Numbered from the stretch's first letter, positions 17,434 to 27,777 are shown. The stretch: DNA of 64,000 nucleotides from Desulfobacteraceae bacterium (GCA_016743945.1 JADGFI010000003.1:1-64000); one strand, 5' to 3'. The notes: generated by a model from the letters alone, not told the origin. Numbers and translations: made by a program.

Positions 17434-18621
17434 ATGGAAAACACGTTGGAACCAGCAGAAACATCAGACATTCACAGATTATCCTTTCAGGGAAAGCAGA
17501 TTCTTTTAATCGGCACCGCCCATGTATCCAGACACAGCGCCCAATTGGTGGAAGAAACCATCCTGGAGCAAAATCCCGACACGGTATGTGTGGAGCTTTG
17601 CACCACCAGACTTGCCTCCATCCAGGATTCAGACCGGTGGAGAAACATGGACATTGTCAAGGTGATCAAACAAAAGAAAGCCCTGATGCTCTTCATGAAC
17701 CTGCTTCTGGCATCCTTTCAGAAAAAAATTGCCGACAAATTTGATATCAAACCCGGCCAGGAGATGATCAATGCCATTGAATCGGCAAAAAAAACAGATG
17801 CTCTGATTGTACCTGCTGACCGGGAAATACAAATCACCCTTTCCCGGGTCTGGCGGGGCATGGGATTCTGGGAAAAGCTGAAATTAATGACCTCCATTGT
17901 CTTTTCCTTTGGGGAGTCCGATGGCATCCAGGAAGAAGATATTGAACGAATGAAGCAGGAAGATATCCTTCAAACCCTGCTGGCCGATGTAAAAAAAGCC
18001 CATCCCATCATTGAAAAGGCCCTGATTGATGAAAGGGACCGGTATCTTGCCCAAAGTATCCGGTCGGCTCCCGGAGAGAAAATCGTGGCAGTGGTGGGCG
18101 CTGCCCATGTTCCCGGGATCAAGCGCTATATGGCAGATGACACCCCCATTGATCTGGCGGATCTCAACCAGGTACCGCCGGCGGGGAATATGGGCAGCAT
18201 CTTAAAATGGCTGATTCCCGGCCTCATTCTCCTCTTGTTTGTGGTGGGTTTTATGATGGAAGGGAAAAATGCCGGCACAGACATGCTATGGATATGGATT
18301 GCGGCCAATGGTATTTTTGCAGGACTTGGCGCTGTTCTGGCCCTGGCCCACCCCTATACCATTATATCCTCCATCATTGCAGCTCCCTTAACCTCTCTGA
18401 ATCCCATGATAGCGGCCGGATGGGTATCAGGGCTCGTGGAAGCCTTTGCCCGAAAACCCAAGGTTCGGGATCTTGAAGCCATCCCTACTGATATTGTCTC
18501 CATAAAAGGGTTTTGGAGAAACAATGTCACCCGAATTCTATTGGTGGTTATTTTCACCAACCTGGGCTCTTCCATCGGCACCATGACAGCTGTTCCCCTG
18601 ATGCTCAAACTGCTTTCCTGA
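17434..18621 (+). CDS. TraB/PrgY-family protein (pheromone-shutdown-like)
   Basis: 395 residues. The N-terminal TraB/TIKI-like region has ILLIGTAHVSRHSAQLV at about 26-42 and VCVELCTTRLASI near 58-70, with a second conserved GxxH at VVGAAHVPGIKRY (about 225). The C-terminal 150 residues have three or four membrane segments (WLIPGLILLLFVVGFMM onward) and the conserved NPMIAAGWVSGLVEA. Enterococcal relatives block sex-pheromone signalling; the TIKI relatives are metalloproteases with GxxH motifs. The role in Desulfobacterota is unknown. A terminator follows immediately. Confidence 0.88.
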   Translation: MENTLEPAETSDIHRLSFQGKQILLIGTAHVSRHSAQLVEETILEQNPDTVCVELCTTRLASIQDSDRWRNMDIVKVIKQKKALMLFMNLLLASFQKKIADKFDIKPGQEMINAIESAKKTDALIVPADREIQITLSRVWRGMGFWEKLKLMTSIVFSFGESDGIQEEDIERMKQEDILQTLLADVKKAHPIIEKALIDERDRYLAQSIRSAPGEKIVAVVGAAHVPGIKRYMADDTPIDLADLNQVPPAGNMGSILKWLIPGLILLLFVVGFMMEGKNAGTDMLWIWIAANGIFAGLGAVLALAHPYTIISSIIAAPLTSLNPMIAAGWVSGLVEAFARKPKVRDLEAIPTDIVSIKGFWRNNVTRILLVVIFTNLGSSIGTMTAVPLMLKLLS

Positions 18622-18626
18622 TAGCG

Positions 18627-18648
18627 CAAGGGTTTCCCCTTGATTTTT
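18627..18648 (+). terminator. Intrinsic terminator after the TraB-family gene
   Basis: CAAGGG at 18627-18632, loop TTTC, CCCTTG at 18637-18642, then A and five T residues (18644-18648). It lies five bases after the stop codon. Confidence 0.75.
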
Positions 18649-18741
18649 CCATTTTATCCAGGCTATAGTGGCAAACTTATTAATAATAATTCGTAATTAC
18701 TATTTGATTGCCAAGAAACTCCAGACAGGAGCCTTCTGAAC

Positions 18742-19953
18742 ATGGATATTTTTGTCGCACGACAGCCTGTTTTCACTGCAAAAAAAAAGGTTTTCGGTTA
18801 TGAACTTTTGTTCAGACAAAACCTTGACAATGTGTTTCCCGATACCGACGGGGACACCGCCACCTCCGGTGTGCTGTCCAATACCTTTTTCTCCTTCGGG
18901 CTCCACGAAATCCTGGCAGGAAAACCCGGGCTGATAAATTTTACCCGGAATCTGATCCTCCTGAAAACCCCCTTACTTTTTCCAAAAGAACATATTATCA
19001 TCGAGGTGCTGGAAGACATAGAACCGGACCCTTCTGTAATGGCGGCATTAATGGAATTCAAACTCCAGGGATTTCGCATCGCTCTGGATGATTTTGTCTA
19101 TGACAAAAAATTTAATGACATGATATCCCTTTGCACCCTGCTCAAGTTTGACATCATAGCCACTCCCCTGGATACACTTGAACCGATTATTGCAGCCATT
19201 AAAGCCCGTCATTCCATCACCCTTCTGGCGGAAAAAGTCGAAACCCACGAAGAATTTGAGCAGGCCAAATCAATGGGATTTGGCCTGTTCCAAGGCTATT
19301 TTTTCGCCCGGCCGGAAATTTTCTCCAAAAAAGACATTTCTCCAAGCCAGATGACAAAATTAAAACTAATCAATGCAGCGACGCAAAAAGAAATGGATTT
19401 GACAGCCATAGAAACGCTCATAAAAAGAGACCTGTCTGTCTCGTTTAAATTACTAAAATTCATTAACTCAGCTTATTTTCAACGCCCCACACCCCTGGAC
19501 ACCATCAAAGATGCCATGCTATTTTTAGGGGTTGACGAATTAAAAAAATTCATCCATGTGGTGGTGGTCTCGGATCTGGGAGAAAATAAACCCAATGAAC
19601 TGATCCGCTCGTCGTTAATCCGGGCCAGAATGTGCGAACAATGCGGTCAAATGCTAAAAACTAATTTTACAACAGAAGAATTGTTCACCATTGGCCTGTT
19701 CTCATCCATGGATGCCATTCTGGACAAACCCATGGCAGCCATTCTCTCCCAGCTCACCTTTTCAAACAAAATCAAAGATGCCCTTTTGGGCCGGGACAAA
19801 CAATACAGTCTGATCCAGGCACTTGTCGTAAGCTTTGAAAAAGGCCTATGGAATCACAAACTCTTGTCACTTATGGACGGTCAAAAAATAATTGAAAAAC
19901 TACCAAAATTTTATAGGGACGCCCTCCACATGGCAGATTCTTTTTTCGTCTGA
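18742..19953 (+). CDS. EAL-HDOD signalling protein (YuxH/CdgJ type)
   Basis: 403 residues. N-terminal EAL-like domain (MDIFVARQPVFTAKKKVFGYELLFR at the start, IIEVLEDIEPDP and ALDDFVYDKKF in the middle, FGLFQGYFFARPE at about 185) followed by an HDOD domain (about 200-400; LIKRDLSVSFKLLKFINSA). The EAL motif is replaced and several metal ligands for cyclic di-GMP hydrolysis look altered, as in other EAL-HDOD proteins, which usually act as adaptors rather than phosphodiesterases. It stands alone between convergent and divergent neighbours. Confidence 0.88.
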   Translation: MDIFVARQPVFTAKKKVFGYELLFRQNLDNVFPDTDGDTATSGVLSNTFFSFGLHEILAGKPGLINFTRNLILLKTPLLFPKEHIIIEVLEDIEPDPSVMAALMEFKLQGFRIALDDFVYDKKFNDMISLCTLLKFDIIATPLDTLEPIIAAIKARHSITLLAEKVETHEEFEQAKSMGFGLFQGYFFARPEIFSKKDISPSQMTKLKLINAATQKEMDLTAIETLIKRDLSVSFKLLKFINSAYFQRPTPLDTIKDAMLFLGVDELKKFIHVVVVSDLGENKPNELIRSSLIRARMCEQCGQMLKTNFTTEELFTIGLFSSMDAILDKPMAAILSQLTFSNKIKDALLGRDKQYSLIQALVVSFEKGLWNHKLLSLMDGQKIIEKLPKFYRDALHMADSFFV

Positions 19954-19955
19954 AT

Positions 19956-20711
19956 TTATCGGGCGTCTGCGAAGGCCTGGATACAGGCAGGATAAAGCTC
20001 CCACTCTCGTTCAAGCCCTTTTCTTTTAACATCCTCCAGGGTATCACCCGCTTCTATCTCAAAGGCTCGCTGGCCAATGATGGGACCGGTATCCTCTCCG
20101 TAATCGACAAAATGAACCGTGCAGCCCCCAACTTTACACCCATACCGAAAGGTATCCCCATACCCGTCCGTACCCGGGAAGGAAGGCAGCAGGGCCGGAT
20201 GGATATTCATAATCTTGTACCGGCCGGAAACTGTATTGATCCGGTCAATAAAATAGGGGGTCAGTACCCGCATGAATCCGGCCAGGACCAAAAGGTCAAT
20301 ATCATGGGCGAGAATATGGTCTAAAAGTTTTTTTTCTGCCATGGCCCTGGATTTCAAAAAGAATGCTATCCGCTCCATTGACCCATCACTTGACGCGCCA
20401 CCCAAAGTACCCGCCGGCGTATCAGGGGTTACCAATTGCTGTTTTTCAAGAATCTCACCCAGGTCAAAATCAGGGGGAAGATCTGCATCCTCAATGCCAT
20501 GTTTGCAGGAGCGGATAATCTTGGTGTAATCTACCACAAAGGTGTCAATACCCGATCGTTGAGCCCGTTCAAGCCCTTTAATGCCAGGGGTGTCAGAGCC
20601 GGTAAAACAAATTTTGGCGTCAATACTGCCCCTGGAGCAGGCGTCAATAATGGCCTGAAGGTTAGTACCGCCTCCGGATATCAAGGTTCCCACATGGATG
20701 GTTTTTGCCAT
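19956..20711 (-). CDS. purN: Phosphoribosylglycinamide formyltransferase with internal insertion
   Basis: 251 residues from ATG 20711, which has AGGAGG eight bases upstream; an earlier TTG would add 18 unrelated residues. The conserved start VGTLISGGGTNLQAIIDA and the active site NIHPALLPSFPGTDGYGDTFRYG (Asn, His and, further on, Asp in HFVDYGEDTGPII) identify GAR formyltransferase, the 10-formyl-THF step of purine synthesis. It is about 50 residues longer than the usual 200; the extra stretch (about 75-125) lies between strand 3 and the helix that normally follows, and contains a Ser/Gly segment. Confidence 0.92.
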   Translation of the reverse strand: MAKTIHVGTLISGGGTNLQAIIDACSRGSIDAKICFTGSDTPGIKGLERAQRSGIDTFVVDYTKIIRSCKHGIEDADLPPDFDLGEILEKQQLVTPDTPAGTLGGASSDGSMERIAFFLKSRAMAEKKLLDHILAHDIDLLVLAGFMRVLTPYFIDRINTVSGRYKIMNIHPALLPSFPGTDGYGDTFRYGCKVGGCTVHFVDYGEDTGPIIGQRAFEIEAGDTLEDVKRKGLEREWELYPACIQAFADAR

Positions 20712-20736
20712 GGTATTGCCTCCTATTGATAAAAAT

Positions 20737-20958
20737 TTATTGATTGCCGAATCCGTTCTGGGCACCGCAGTCCGGGCACTGCCAGGTAATCCCGTTGCAG
20801 GTCATGCCCCACTGATTCTCATACATGCATGCCTGACACATGGCAAACCCGCACCGGCATTGCCAGCAGAACATAAATTCCCCCTGGCAGCAATGGCAAA
20901 TTTTATTGTTTTTTTGCCTGCGTTTTTCCCGGCGGGCACGGCCTTTTTCCTTCATCAT
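20737..20958 (-). CDS. Small cysteine-rich zinc-ribbon protein
   Basis: About 73 residues: a very basic start (KEKGRARREKRRQKNN) and then CHCC, CWQCRCGFAMCQACMYENQ and WQCPDCGAQNGFGNQ. Ten cysteines in CxxC-like arrangement suggest two zinc sites (RanBP2 or double-ribbon-like). Two adjacent ATG codons compete as start; a GGAG lies eleven bases upstream. It ends 26 bases before purN on the same strand, so the two may be co-transcribed. I recall similar proteins with the same C-terminal NGFGNQ in other sulfate reducers, but no function. Confidence 0.75.
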   Translation of the reverse strand: MMKEKGRARREKRRQKNNKICHCCQGEFMFCWQCRCGFAMCQACMYENQWGMTCNGITWQCPDCGAQNGFGNQ

Positions 20959-21046
20959 ATAAATATACTTCTCCTTTTTTCAAAAAGATAGTATATATGC
21001 CCTTAATTTAAGAAAAATTCAATATCCAAAAAGGCTTATACACAAA

Positions 21047-23728
21047 ATGGCAACTCCAAAAAAAATATTTCTCATTGACGGCAGTGCATTTTTATACCGG
21101 GCATTCCATGCCATTCGATCGCTTAGCACCGCCACGGGTCACCCCACCAATGCCACCTTTGGGTTCACCCGAATTTTACTCAAATTATTAAAGGAAAACA
21201 CACCCGAATATGCCGTGGTCTTTTTTGATGTCAAGGGGCCCACCTTCCGCCACACCATGTATGACCAATACAAGGCCAACCGACCGCCCATGCCCGAGGA
21301 ACTGGCAATTCAGATCCCCGATGTCAAACGAATGATATCGGCCTTGAACATTCCCATTATCCAGAAAATCGGATTTGAAGCAGACGACCTGGTGGGAACC
21401 TATGCAGGTCTGGCCGAAAAACAAGGATTTGAAGTGGTCATGGTCACCGGGGACAAGGATTTTATCCAGCTTGTCACAGAACACTGTGTGCTCTGGGATC
21501 CCATGAAGGATACCATCACCGATGTGGCCACGGTAAAAGAGGATATGGGGATAACCCCTCTTCAATTTATCGATGTACTGGGGCTTGCCGGGGATACGGC
21601 CGACAATATCCCCGGGGTAAAAGGAGTGGGCCCTAAAACAGCCATTAAGCTCATTGCCCAGTTTGGTTCCATTGATAGGCTTTATGAAAATCTGGACCAG
21701 GTTAAAGCAAAGAAAAAACTTTATACAAGTCTCGTCGAAAGCCATGAAATCGTACGCCTAAGCCGGGAACTTGCCACCATTGACCGAAAGGTAAAAGTTA
21801 ATGGCAATATTGAGGATTTCAAGCTTCCGGCCTTTGATACCCAAAAGGCCTTTGAACTGTTCAAAGAACTTGAATTTAAAAATCTCGCCGCAGAATTTGC
21901 CCAGAAAGCCGATAAATCAAAAAAAATCTATAAGTTGATCACCTCCGTCCAAGAAATGGAAAAACTTGCCAAAGTTCTTGAAAACAAGGGTGTCTTTGCC
22001 ATTGACACCGAGACCACTTCCAAGCACCCCATGGAAGCCGAACTTGTGGGACTTTCCTTTTCCTATATGGATGACACAGGATTTTACATTCCCATTGGCC
22101 ATACCCATCCAAATGATATTGAGCAACCGGAGAAACAAGAGATCCTCCGCATCTTCAAGCCAGTCCTGGAAAACCCGGAGATCCAAAAAGTCGGCCAGAA
22201 CATTAAATATGATTATATTGTTCTGGCAAATTACGGCATTCGCCTTGCCGGCATTGTTTTTGACACCATGATTGCCTCCCACCTGCTCAACCCGGCCATC
22301 CGGGGCCACAGCCTTGACAGCATTGCCATGACTCTTTTCGGGTACAAGACCATCTCCTATGAACAAATTGCCGGGAAGGGGAAAACCCAGATCGGGTTTG
22401 AAGAGACCCCCATCGGGGAGGCCGTTGATTACGCAGCAGAAGATGCCGATCTCACCTTCATGGCCTATGGGGAATTTAAACGTCAGCTCCAGGAAAAAGA
22501 ACTATTATCCCTCATGGAAACCATTGAAGTGCCACTGATCCCCGTGCTTGCCAATATGGAAATGGCAGGCATACGCGTGGATGCAAGTGCCCTGGCCCAA
22601 TTGTCTGTCACCTTTGAAGCCGAGATGAAAACGCTTGAACAAGAAATATATGATCTGGCAGGGGAAGAATTCAATATCAATTCTTCCCAGCAGCTGGGGG
22701 TCATTCTCTTTGAAAAACTCCAGCTTAAAACCAGCAAAAAAACCAAAAAGAAAACCGGATATTCCACGGATGTACAAGTGCTGACCCTGCTTGCCAAAAC
22801 CCATGAACTGCCGGACAAACTGCTCCGGTACCGGACCCTGGGCAAGCTCAAGTCAACCTATGTGGAATCCCTTATCCACCTAATCCATACGGATACAGGC
22901 CGTATTCACACCTCCTTTAACCAGACCATCACGGTGACCGGCCGACTTTCCAGTTCAAAACCCAACCTCCAGAATATTCCCATCCGGAAAAAAGAGGGCA
23001 AACTCATCCGACAAGCCTTTATCCCGGAAGAGGGGAACACCCTTATCTCCGCTGATTATTCCCAGATCGAACTTCGTGTTCTGGCCCATTGCGCTGAAGA
23101 CAAAATTCTGATTGAGGCCTTTAACAACGATGAGGACATCCATACCCGGACCGCCCTTGAGGTCTTCCAGGTGATGGAAGCATTTATCACCGATGAATTG
23201 AGAAGCCAGGCCAAGGCCATTAACTTCGGGATTGTATACGGCATGAGTGCCTTCAGGCTCTCCAATGAATTAAATATCAGCCGGAAAATGGCCACGGCCT
23301 ATATTGACAATTATTTCAAGCGATACGCCGGAGTGAAACAATTCATTGACAAGACAATCGAAGAAACGAAGGAAACCTGCGAGGTAGCAACTATCTTCGG
23401 CCGAAAACGGCGCCTGGATGATATCCGGTCCTCCAATGCCAATATCCGGAACTTTGCCCAGCGGGCCGCCATTAATACCCCCATCCAGGGAAGTGCCGCC
23501 GACCTGATCAAACTTGCCATGATAAAAATGGAAGCGGCCCTGGTGAAGGATGAGATGGCCTCCAGGATGCTGCTGTCGGTCCATGATGAAATCATATTTG
23601 AAACCCCTTTGGAAGAAAAAGACCAATTGATACGCATGGCCCGAGAAATCATGGAAAATGTATATCCCCTCAAGGTCCCGTTAAAGGTTAATTTCGGATC
23701 TGGAGAGAACTGGGCCCTGGCACACTAA
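21047..23728 (+). CDS. polA: DNA polymerase I
   Basis: 893 residues with all three domains. The 5' nuclease starts IFLIDGSAFLYRAFHAI and contains EADDLVGTYA and GLAGDTADNIPGVKGVGPKTA. The proofreading exonuclease has the acidic pair in FAIDTETTSKHP and retains NIKYDYIVL and YAAEDADLT, so 3'-5' activity is likely. Polymerase motifs A (ISADYSQIELRVLAH), B (RSQAKAINFGIVYGMSAF) and C (LLSVHDEIIFE) are complete. Functions in Okazaki fragment processing and repair. Separated by 60 bases from nadK on the same strand. Confidence 0.97.
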   Translation: MATPKKIFLIDGSAFLYRAFHAIRSLSTATGHPTNATFGFTRILLKLLKENTPEYAVVFFDVKGPTFRHTMYDQYKANRPPMPEELAIQIPDVKRMISALNIPIIQKIGFEADDLVGTYAGLAEKQGFEVVMVTGDKDFIQLVTEHCVLWDPMKDTITDVATVKEDMGITPLQFIDVLGLAGDTADNIPGVKGVGPKTAIKLIAQFGSIDRLYENLDQVKAKKKLYTSLVESHEIVRLSRELATIDRKVKVNGNIEDFKLPAFDTQKAFELFKELEFKNLAAEFAQKADKSKKIYKLITSVQEMEKLAKVLENKGVFAIDTETTSKHPMEAELVGLSFSYMDDTGFYIPIGHTHPNDIEQPEKQEILRIFKPVLENPEIQKVGQNIKYDYIVLANYGIRLAGIVFDTMIASHLLNPAIRGHSLDSIAMTLFGYKTISYEQIAGKGKTQIGFEETPIGEAVDYAAEDADLTFMAYGEFKRQLQEKELLSLMETIEVPLIPVLANMEMAGIRVDASALAQLSVTFEAEMKTLEQEIYDLAGEEFNINSSQQLGVILFEKLQLKTSKKTKKKTGYSTDVQVLTLLAKTHELPDKLLRYRTLGKLKSTYVESLIHLIHTDTGRIHTSFNQTITVTGRLSSSKPNLQNIPIRKKEGKLIRQAFIPEEGNTLISADYSQIELRVLAHCAEDKILIEAFNNDEDIHTRTALEVFQVMEAFITDELRSQAKAINFGIVYGMSAFRLSNELNISRKMATAYIDNYFKRYAGVKQFIDKTIEETKETCEVATIFGRKRRLDDIRSSNANIRNFAQRAAINTPIQGSAADLIKLAMIKMEAALVKDEMASRMLLSVHDEIIFETPLEEKDQLIRMAREIMENVYPLKVPLKVNFGSGENWALAH

Positions 23729-23788
23729 AATCAGGCAAATCAGCCGGAAGTAAATCAAGGAAATAAACACAAAAGGATTGCATACAAT

Positions 23789-24619
23789 ATGGGAAACCAA
23801 CGCGTCGGGATTGTTATCAAAAATGAAGTCCATGCCCAGAAAAAAGCCCGGGAACTGATCCAGAGGCTTGGAAATAAATGCGTGGTGATTGATACCCAGG
23901 GGAAAACAGTTCGTCATCTGCCCGGGGATCTTATCTGCATCATTGTATTGGGGGGAGACGGCACCTTTTTGAGTGTATCCCGGTTCATTGAAGACAAAAG
24001 AATTCCCCTGATGGGGGTAAAATTCGGGGAGGTCGGATTCCTGGCTGAAACCACGGAGGAAAATCTTTATGAAGCGGTTGAAGCCGTATTCAGAGGAGAT
24101 TATATTATCCAAAAACGGGCCAGGCTTAATATCAAGGTGATGCGAAAAGGAGAACAGATCATTGATGTGGATGTCCTCAATGATACCGTTATCAACAAGG
24201 CAGCCCTGTCCCGGCTTGCTTCCTGTGCGGTATATCTGGATGATACCTATCTGACCACCTACCGGGCCGATGGTCTTATTGTGGCGACCCCCACAGGTTC
24301 CACCGCTTATTCCCTGGCAGCTGGCGGACCCGTGGTCCATCCGGAAGTACCCTCCATCATCTTAACCCCCATCTGCCCCTTTACCCTGACCAACCGGCCT
24401 TTGATTATTCCCGACACCACCCGGGTGGAAATCCGCCTTGAAGGCAGTCCCGAAGATATGATCCTGACCCTGGACGGCCAGGAAGGCTTTGAAATGGACC
24501 CAAGGGATAAAATCTTCATCAAAAAAAGCCCCAATGCCCTCAAAATGATCTCCCTGGAAGATCAATCCTATTTCAAGGTATTGAAAACCCGGCTCAAATG
24601 GAGCGGCGGCAGAAGCTGA
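23789..24619 (+). CDS. nadK: NAD kinase
   Basis: 276 residues. The GGDG motif with GTFLSVSR is at about 52-62 in CIIVLGGDGTFLSV; the NE/D motif appears as VLNDTVINKAALSRL; the glycine-rich ATP/NAD motif is DGLIVATPTGSTAYSLAAGGPVVHP. Phosphorylates NAD to NADP. AAAGGA precedes the ATG at a good distance. It follows polA and may be co-transcribed with it. Confidence 0.95.
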   Translation: MGNQRVGIVIKNEVHAQKKARELIQRLGNKCVVIDTQGKTVRHLPGDLICIIVLGGDGTFLSVSRFIEDKRIPLMGVKFGEVGFLAETTEENLYEAVEAVFRGDYIIQKRARLNIKVMRKGEQIIDVDVLNDTVINKAALSRLASCAVYLDDTYLTTYRADGLIVATPTGSTAYSLAAGGPVVHPEVPSIILTPICPFTLTNRPLIIPDTTRVEIRLEGSPEDMILTLDGQEGFEMDPRDKIFIKKSPNALKMISLEDQSYFKVLKTRLKWSGGRS

Positions 24620-24645
24620 TCTTCCCTGATGGTCAAATGCGCTTT

Positions 24646-26154
24646 TTAAACCGGGCTGGCCACTATTTTGACCATTTCCCGGGCCAGGATTAAAAGGGTG
24701 CCTGCATTCTGATCCACTTGGGCGGCTCCGGCTTCAACCCCCTTAGCCATCCCTTCCAATTGGACGATATCATGGGACACCTGTTTAAGGCCCTCGTCAT
24801 TTTCTGCCATCATCTGATTTGCCGAATAAAACCCGGCCGAGGCTTCGTTAATATTTTTGGCCACCTCATTGGTGGCAAAGGACTGTTCTTCCACAGCCCT
24901 TGCAATTCCCCCCACCCGGGTATTTGCTTCCTGAACAATTCCGGTAATGGCATCCATTTCCCTTGTGGAGCATTGGGTAGCTTCCTGAATCTCCGTTACC
25001 TGGCGGTTGATTTCATTGGCAGATTCGGAGGTTTGAACCGCCAGCACCTTTATTTCAGTCGCCACAACGGCAAATCCTTTCCCGGCCTCTCCCGCCCTTG
25101 CCGCCTCTATGGTGGCATTCAATGCCAAAAGATTAATCTGCTCAGAGATATCGCCGATGGCATCGGTTATTTTATTAATGGCCGTGGCAGATTCCCCCAA
25201 AAGGCCCATCTGAGCGACAGCAGCATCACTTTGCGCAACGGCTCTGCTAGTGATTTCGCAGGTTTTCTCCGTGCTGCGGGCAATATCGGTAATGGTAGCT
25301 GTCATCTCTTCTGTGGCAGAGGCGATATTAGAAAAATTATTCGTGGTCTGGTCCATGAGGGAAACCATGGAAGAGGCATTGGTATTCACCTTTTCTGCAA
25401 TCCCGGCCACGCTGGATAATTTAGCCGCCATTTTTGCGGCATTTAAGGTCATGTCACCGGAAAATTCAGACAAATCGGTTGAGGTTTTATTCAAGAGGGC
25501 TGCATTGTCATGAACCCCTTGAAAAACGCCTTCCATGGTTTGGGTGGCGGACTGAATTTTTTCTGTGTTGACCATGCTTTCCCAATACCAGAGGTAATTG
25601 TCCCTGGCCATGCGAATGAACATAAACATGGAAAAGGCGCATAAAACGCCCACCCCGATTCCCAGGGAGGAACCCTCAAAAAAACCCCACAGGGTAAGGG
25701 GCACCATCATGAGCAATGTAAAATTCCTGGAAAGGGAAAAATGAGGCCCCAGAGAACTGGTTGCGCCTGCCGCCAATCCGCAAATGATCACCAGGGTAAA
25801 CAGCAAGGGCCACTCAAGGGGATAATAAACAGCCATGATAAGACCCAGTATTCCCCACAGGATGCCGGACACCAGATTAAGCCCCAAAATAATGTTGACC
25901 CAGGTCAGGGGGGCCAAGTCAAACCCCTTTGGAACCTTTTTGGCCATGATAATTCGAATGCTGGAAATCACAAATATCAGCGTTCCAAAAACCATAAGAA
26001 CCAGTGGATGATCTGTTTTCATGGGAGTGATCACTGCGACAAAAACAAACAATGCAAAATGGGCCACCACTGACGTTAAAGACCGGCTGGCAAGGGCCAG
26101 GACCTGTTCTTTTTTGTACCGGGCAACCAGGGTTGGATCGACTGCTTTTCCCAT
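24646..26154 (-). CDS. Methyl-accepting chemotaxis protein with multi-pass membrane sensor
   Basis: 502 residues. Instead of a periplasmic loop the N-terminal 185 residues hold five or six closely spaced membrane segments, so the sensor is intramembrane. There is no clear HAMP domain. The signalling part (about 210-500) contains the conserved hairpin tip [29 protein letters not shown], followed by the descending helix with [18 protein letters not shown]. It ends in a short tail without an NWETF-type CheR tether. It lies alone, convergent with nadK; no che genes are in the window. Confidence 0.9.
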   Translation of the reverse strand: MGKAVDPTLVARYKKEQVLALASRSLTSVVAHFALFVFVAVITPMKTDHPLVLMVFGTLIFVISSIRIIMAKKVPKGFDLAPLTWVNIILGLNLVSGILWGILGLIMAVYYPLEWPLLFTLVIICGLAAGATSSLGPHFSLSRNFTLLMMVPLTLWGFFEGSSLGIGVGVLCAFSMFMFIRMARDNYLWYWESMVNTEKIQSATQTMEGVFQGVHDNAALLNKTSTDLSEFSGDMTLNAAKMAAKLSSVAGIAEKVNTNASSMVSLMDQTTNNFSNIASATEEMTATITDIARSTEKTCEITSRAVAQSDAAVAQMGLLGESATAINKITDAIGDISEQINLLALNATIEAARAGEAGKGFAVVATEIKVLAVQTSESANEINRQVTEIQEATQCSTREMDAITGIVQEANTRVGGIARAVEEQSFATNEVAKNINEASAGFYSANQMMAENDEGLKQVSHDIVQLEGMAKGVEAGAAQVDQNAGTLLILAREMVKIVASPV

Positions 26155-26451
26155 AAAAGACCTCCTTTCGTTATTAAAAACGTAAAACTTTTACAAAAAA
26201 CGACGTTCACATCGTTTCTCATAAAAGGATTGCTAAAGTCAAGAAAAAATAAGGCCTCGCATCCAATGACGACCAACCTCCGGGTCACCCCTGTGACCAG
26301 AATGACCACAATGGCCAAAAAAAATAAAAAATTCATTAATTCCATAAGCTTTACGATTTCAAAAGCATCCTCTACTCTGTGATTTTGATGCTGTGACCAG
26401 ACATCTGCTTGCAGAAAACCTTATACTCTCTTTAGAAAAAGGAATTTTTAT

Positions 26452-27777
26452 ATGTTGTATATTCAGTTTTTGTTTCTGTTGTTGATACTTTATATGGGCA
26501 GCCGGTATGGCGGCATTGGCCTTGGTGTTGTTTCCGGTATCGGCCTTGTGGTTGAGGTGTTTGTTTTCCAGATGCCCCCCACCTCCCCTCCCATTACGGT
26601 GATGCTGATCATCATGGCAGTGGTAACCTGCGCCTCCATCCTGGAAGCAGCAGGGGGATTAAAATACATGCTCCAGCTGGCAGAACGGCTGCTCCGGTCC
26701 AACCCCAAGATGGTCACCCTGCTGGGGCCCCTGGTCGCCTATACCATGACATTCATGCTGGGAACAGGTCATGCCGTCTATTCGATCATGCCCATTATCG
26801 GTGATGTTGCCCTGAAAAACGATATTCGGCCGGAACGGCCCATGGCAGCAGCTTCTATTGCTTCCCAGATGGGAATTACCGCCAGCCCCATTTCTGCGGC
26901 AGTGGTCTATTATCTGTCACAATTATCAGATATTGCGCCCGATCTGACCCTGTTCTCCATCCTCAGTGTGACCATCCCGGCCACCCTTGCAGGTGTTCTT
27001 GCCATGTCCCTTTACAGCATGAGAAGGGGGGCGGAACTTAAGGATGATCCTGAGTACCAGAAACGGTTGGAAGATCCCATCTTTCGGAAAAAGGTTGAAG
27101 GGACCACCGCCACAACACTCGATGAAACACTGCCCAAGGCAGCCCGCCACTCTGTCATCTTGTTTGTCCTGGCTCTTTTCACCATTGTCATCATCGCCAT
27201 GTTCCCTGAGATACGAACCATTGGCGGCAGTGAAAAGGCCATCAAGATGTCTGTGATCATCCAGATGATGATGCTGGCCTTTGGCGGACTGATCCTTCTT
27301 ATCACCAAGACCAAAACCGCCAAGGTGCCCGAAGGGGTTGTGTTTAAATCCGGTATGGTGGCGGCCATTGCCATCTTCGGTATTGCCTGGATGAGTGACA
27401 CCTACTTTAAGTTTGCCCTTCCCAGCTTTAAAGCCGGAATAATTGAAATGGTACAAAACTACCCCTGGACCTTTGCCCTGGCCATGTTCCTTGTATCCGT
27501 TGTGGTCAACAGCCAGGCTGCCACCTGCCGGATGATGCTGCCGGTGGCAATCGGCATGGGCCTTTCGCCGGCCCTGGTAATTGGCATCATGCCCTCATGT
27601 TACGGGTATTTCTTTATTCCCAACTACCCTTCAGATATTGCCACTGTTAACTTTGACGTCACCGGAACGACTAAAATAGGGAAATACTATTTCAACCACA
27701 GCTTTATGGTGCCGGGTTTGATTGGCGTCATCATTGCCTGTTGCGTGGGATACCCCCTGGCCCAAATATTTATCTAA
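26452..27777 (+). CDS. Anaerobic C4-dicarboxylate carrier (DcuA/DcuB family)
   Basis: 441 residues, ten to twelve membrane segments, with the family motifs PPTSPPITVMLIIMAVVT near the start, GTGHAVYSIMPIIGDVALKN and RPERPMAAASIASQMGITASPISAAVV (about 120-150). The family exchanges fumarate, malate, aspartate or succinate. The matching sensor kinase and regulator lie downstream in convergent orientation, so the carrier is probably induced by external C4-dicarboxylates. The 297 bases upstream hold no gene that I can defend. The ribosome site AAAGGA is seven bases before ATG. Confidence 0.93.
   Translation: MLYIQFLFLLLILYMGSRYGGIGLGVVSGIGLVVEVFVFQMPPTSPPITVMLIIMAVVTCASILEAAGGLKYMLQLAERLLRSNPKMVTLLGPLVAYTMTFMLGTGHAVYSIMPIIGDVALKNDIRPERPMAAASIASQMGITASPISAAVVYYLSQLSDIAPDLTLFSILSVTIPATLAGVLAMSLYSMRRGAELKDDPEYQKRLEDPIFRKKVEGTTATTLDETLPKAARHSVILFVLALFTIVIIAMFPEIRTIGGSEKAIKMSVIIQMMMLAFGGLILLITKTKTAKVPEGVVFKSGMVAAIAIFGIAWMSDTYFKFALPSFKAGIIEMVQNYPWTFALAMFLVSVVVNSQAATCRMMLPVAIGMGLSPALVIGIMPSCYGYFFIPNYPSDIATVNFDVTGTTKIGKYYFNHSFMVPGLIGVIIACCVGYPLAQIFI

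Noticed and set aside
26155-26345. Hydrophobic minus-strand frame upstream of the chemoreceptor gene
   Set aside because: The hydrophobic start looks protein-like, but the frame runs into the chemoreceptor gene in another frame and lacks a ribosome site.
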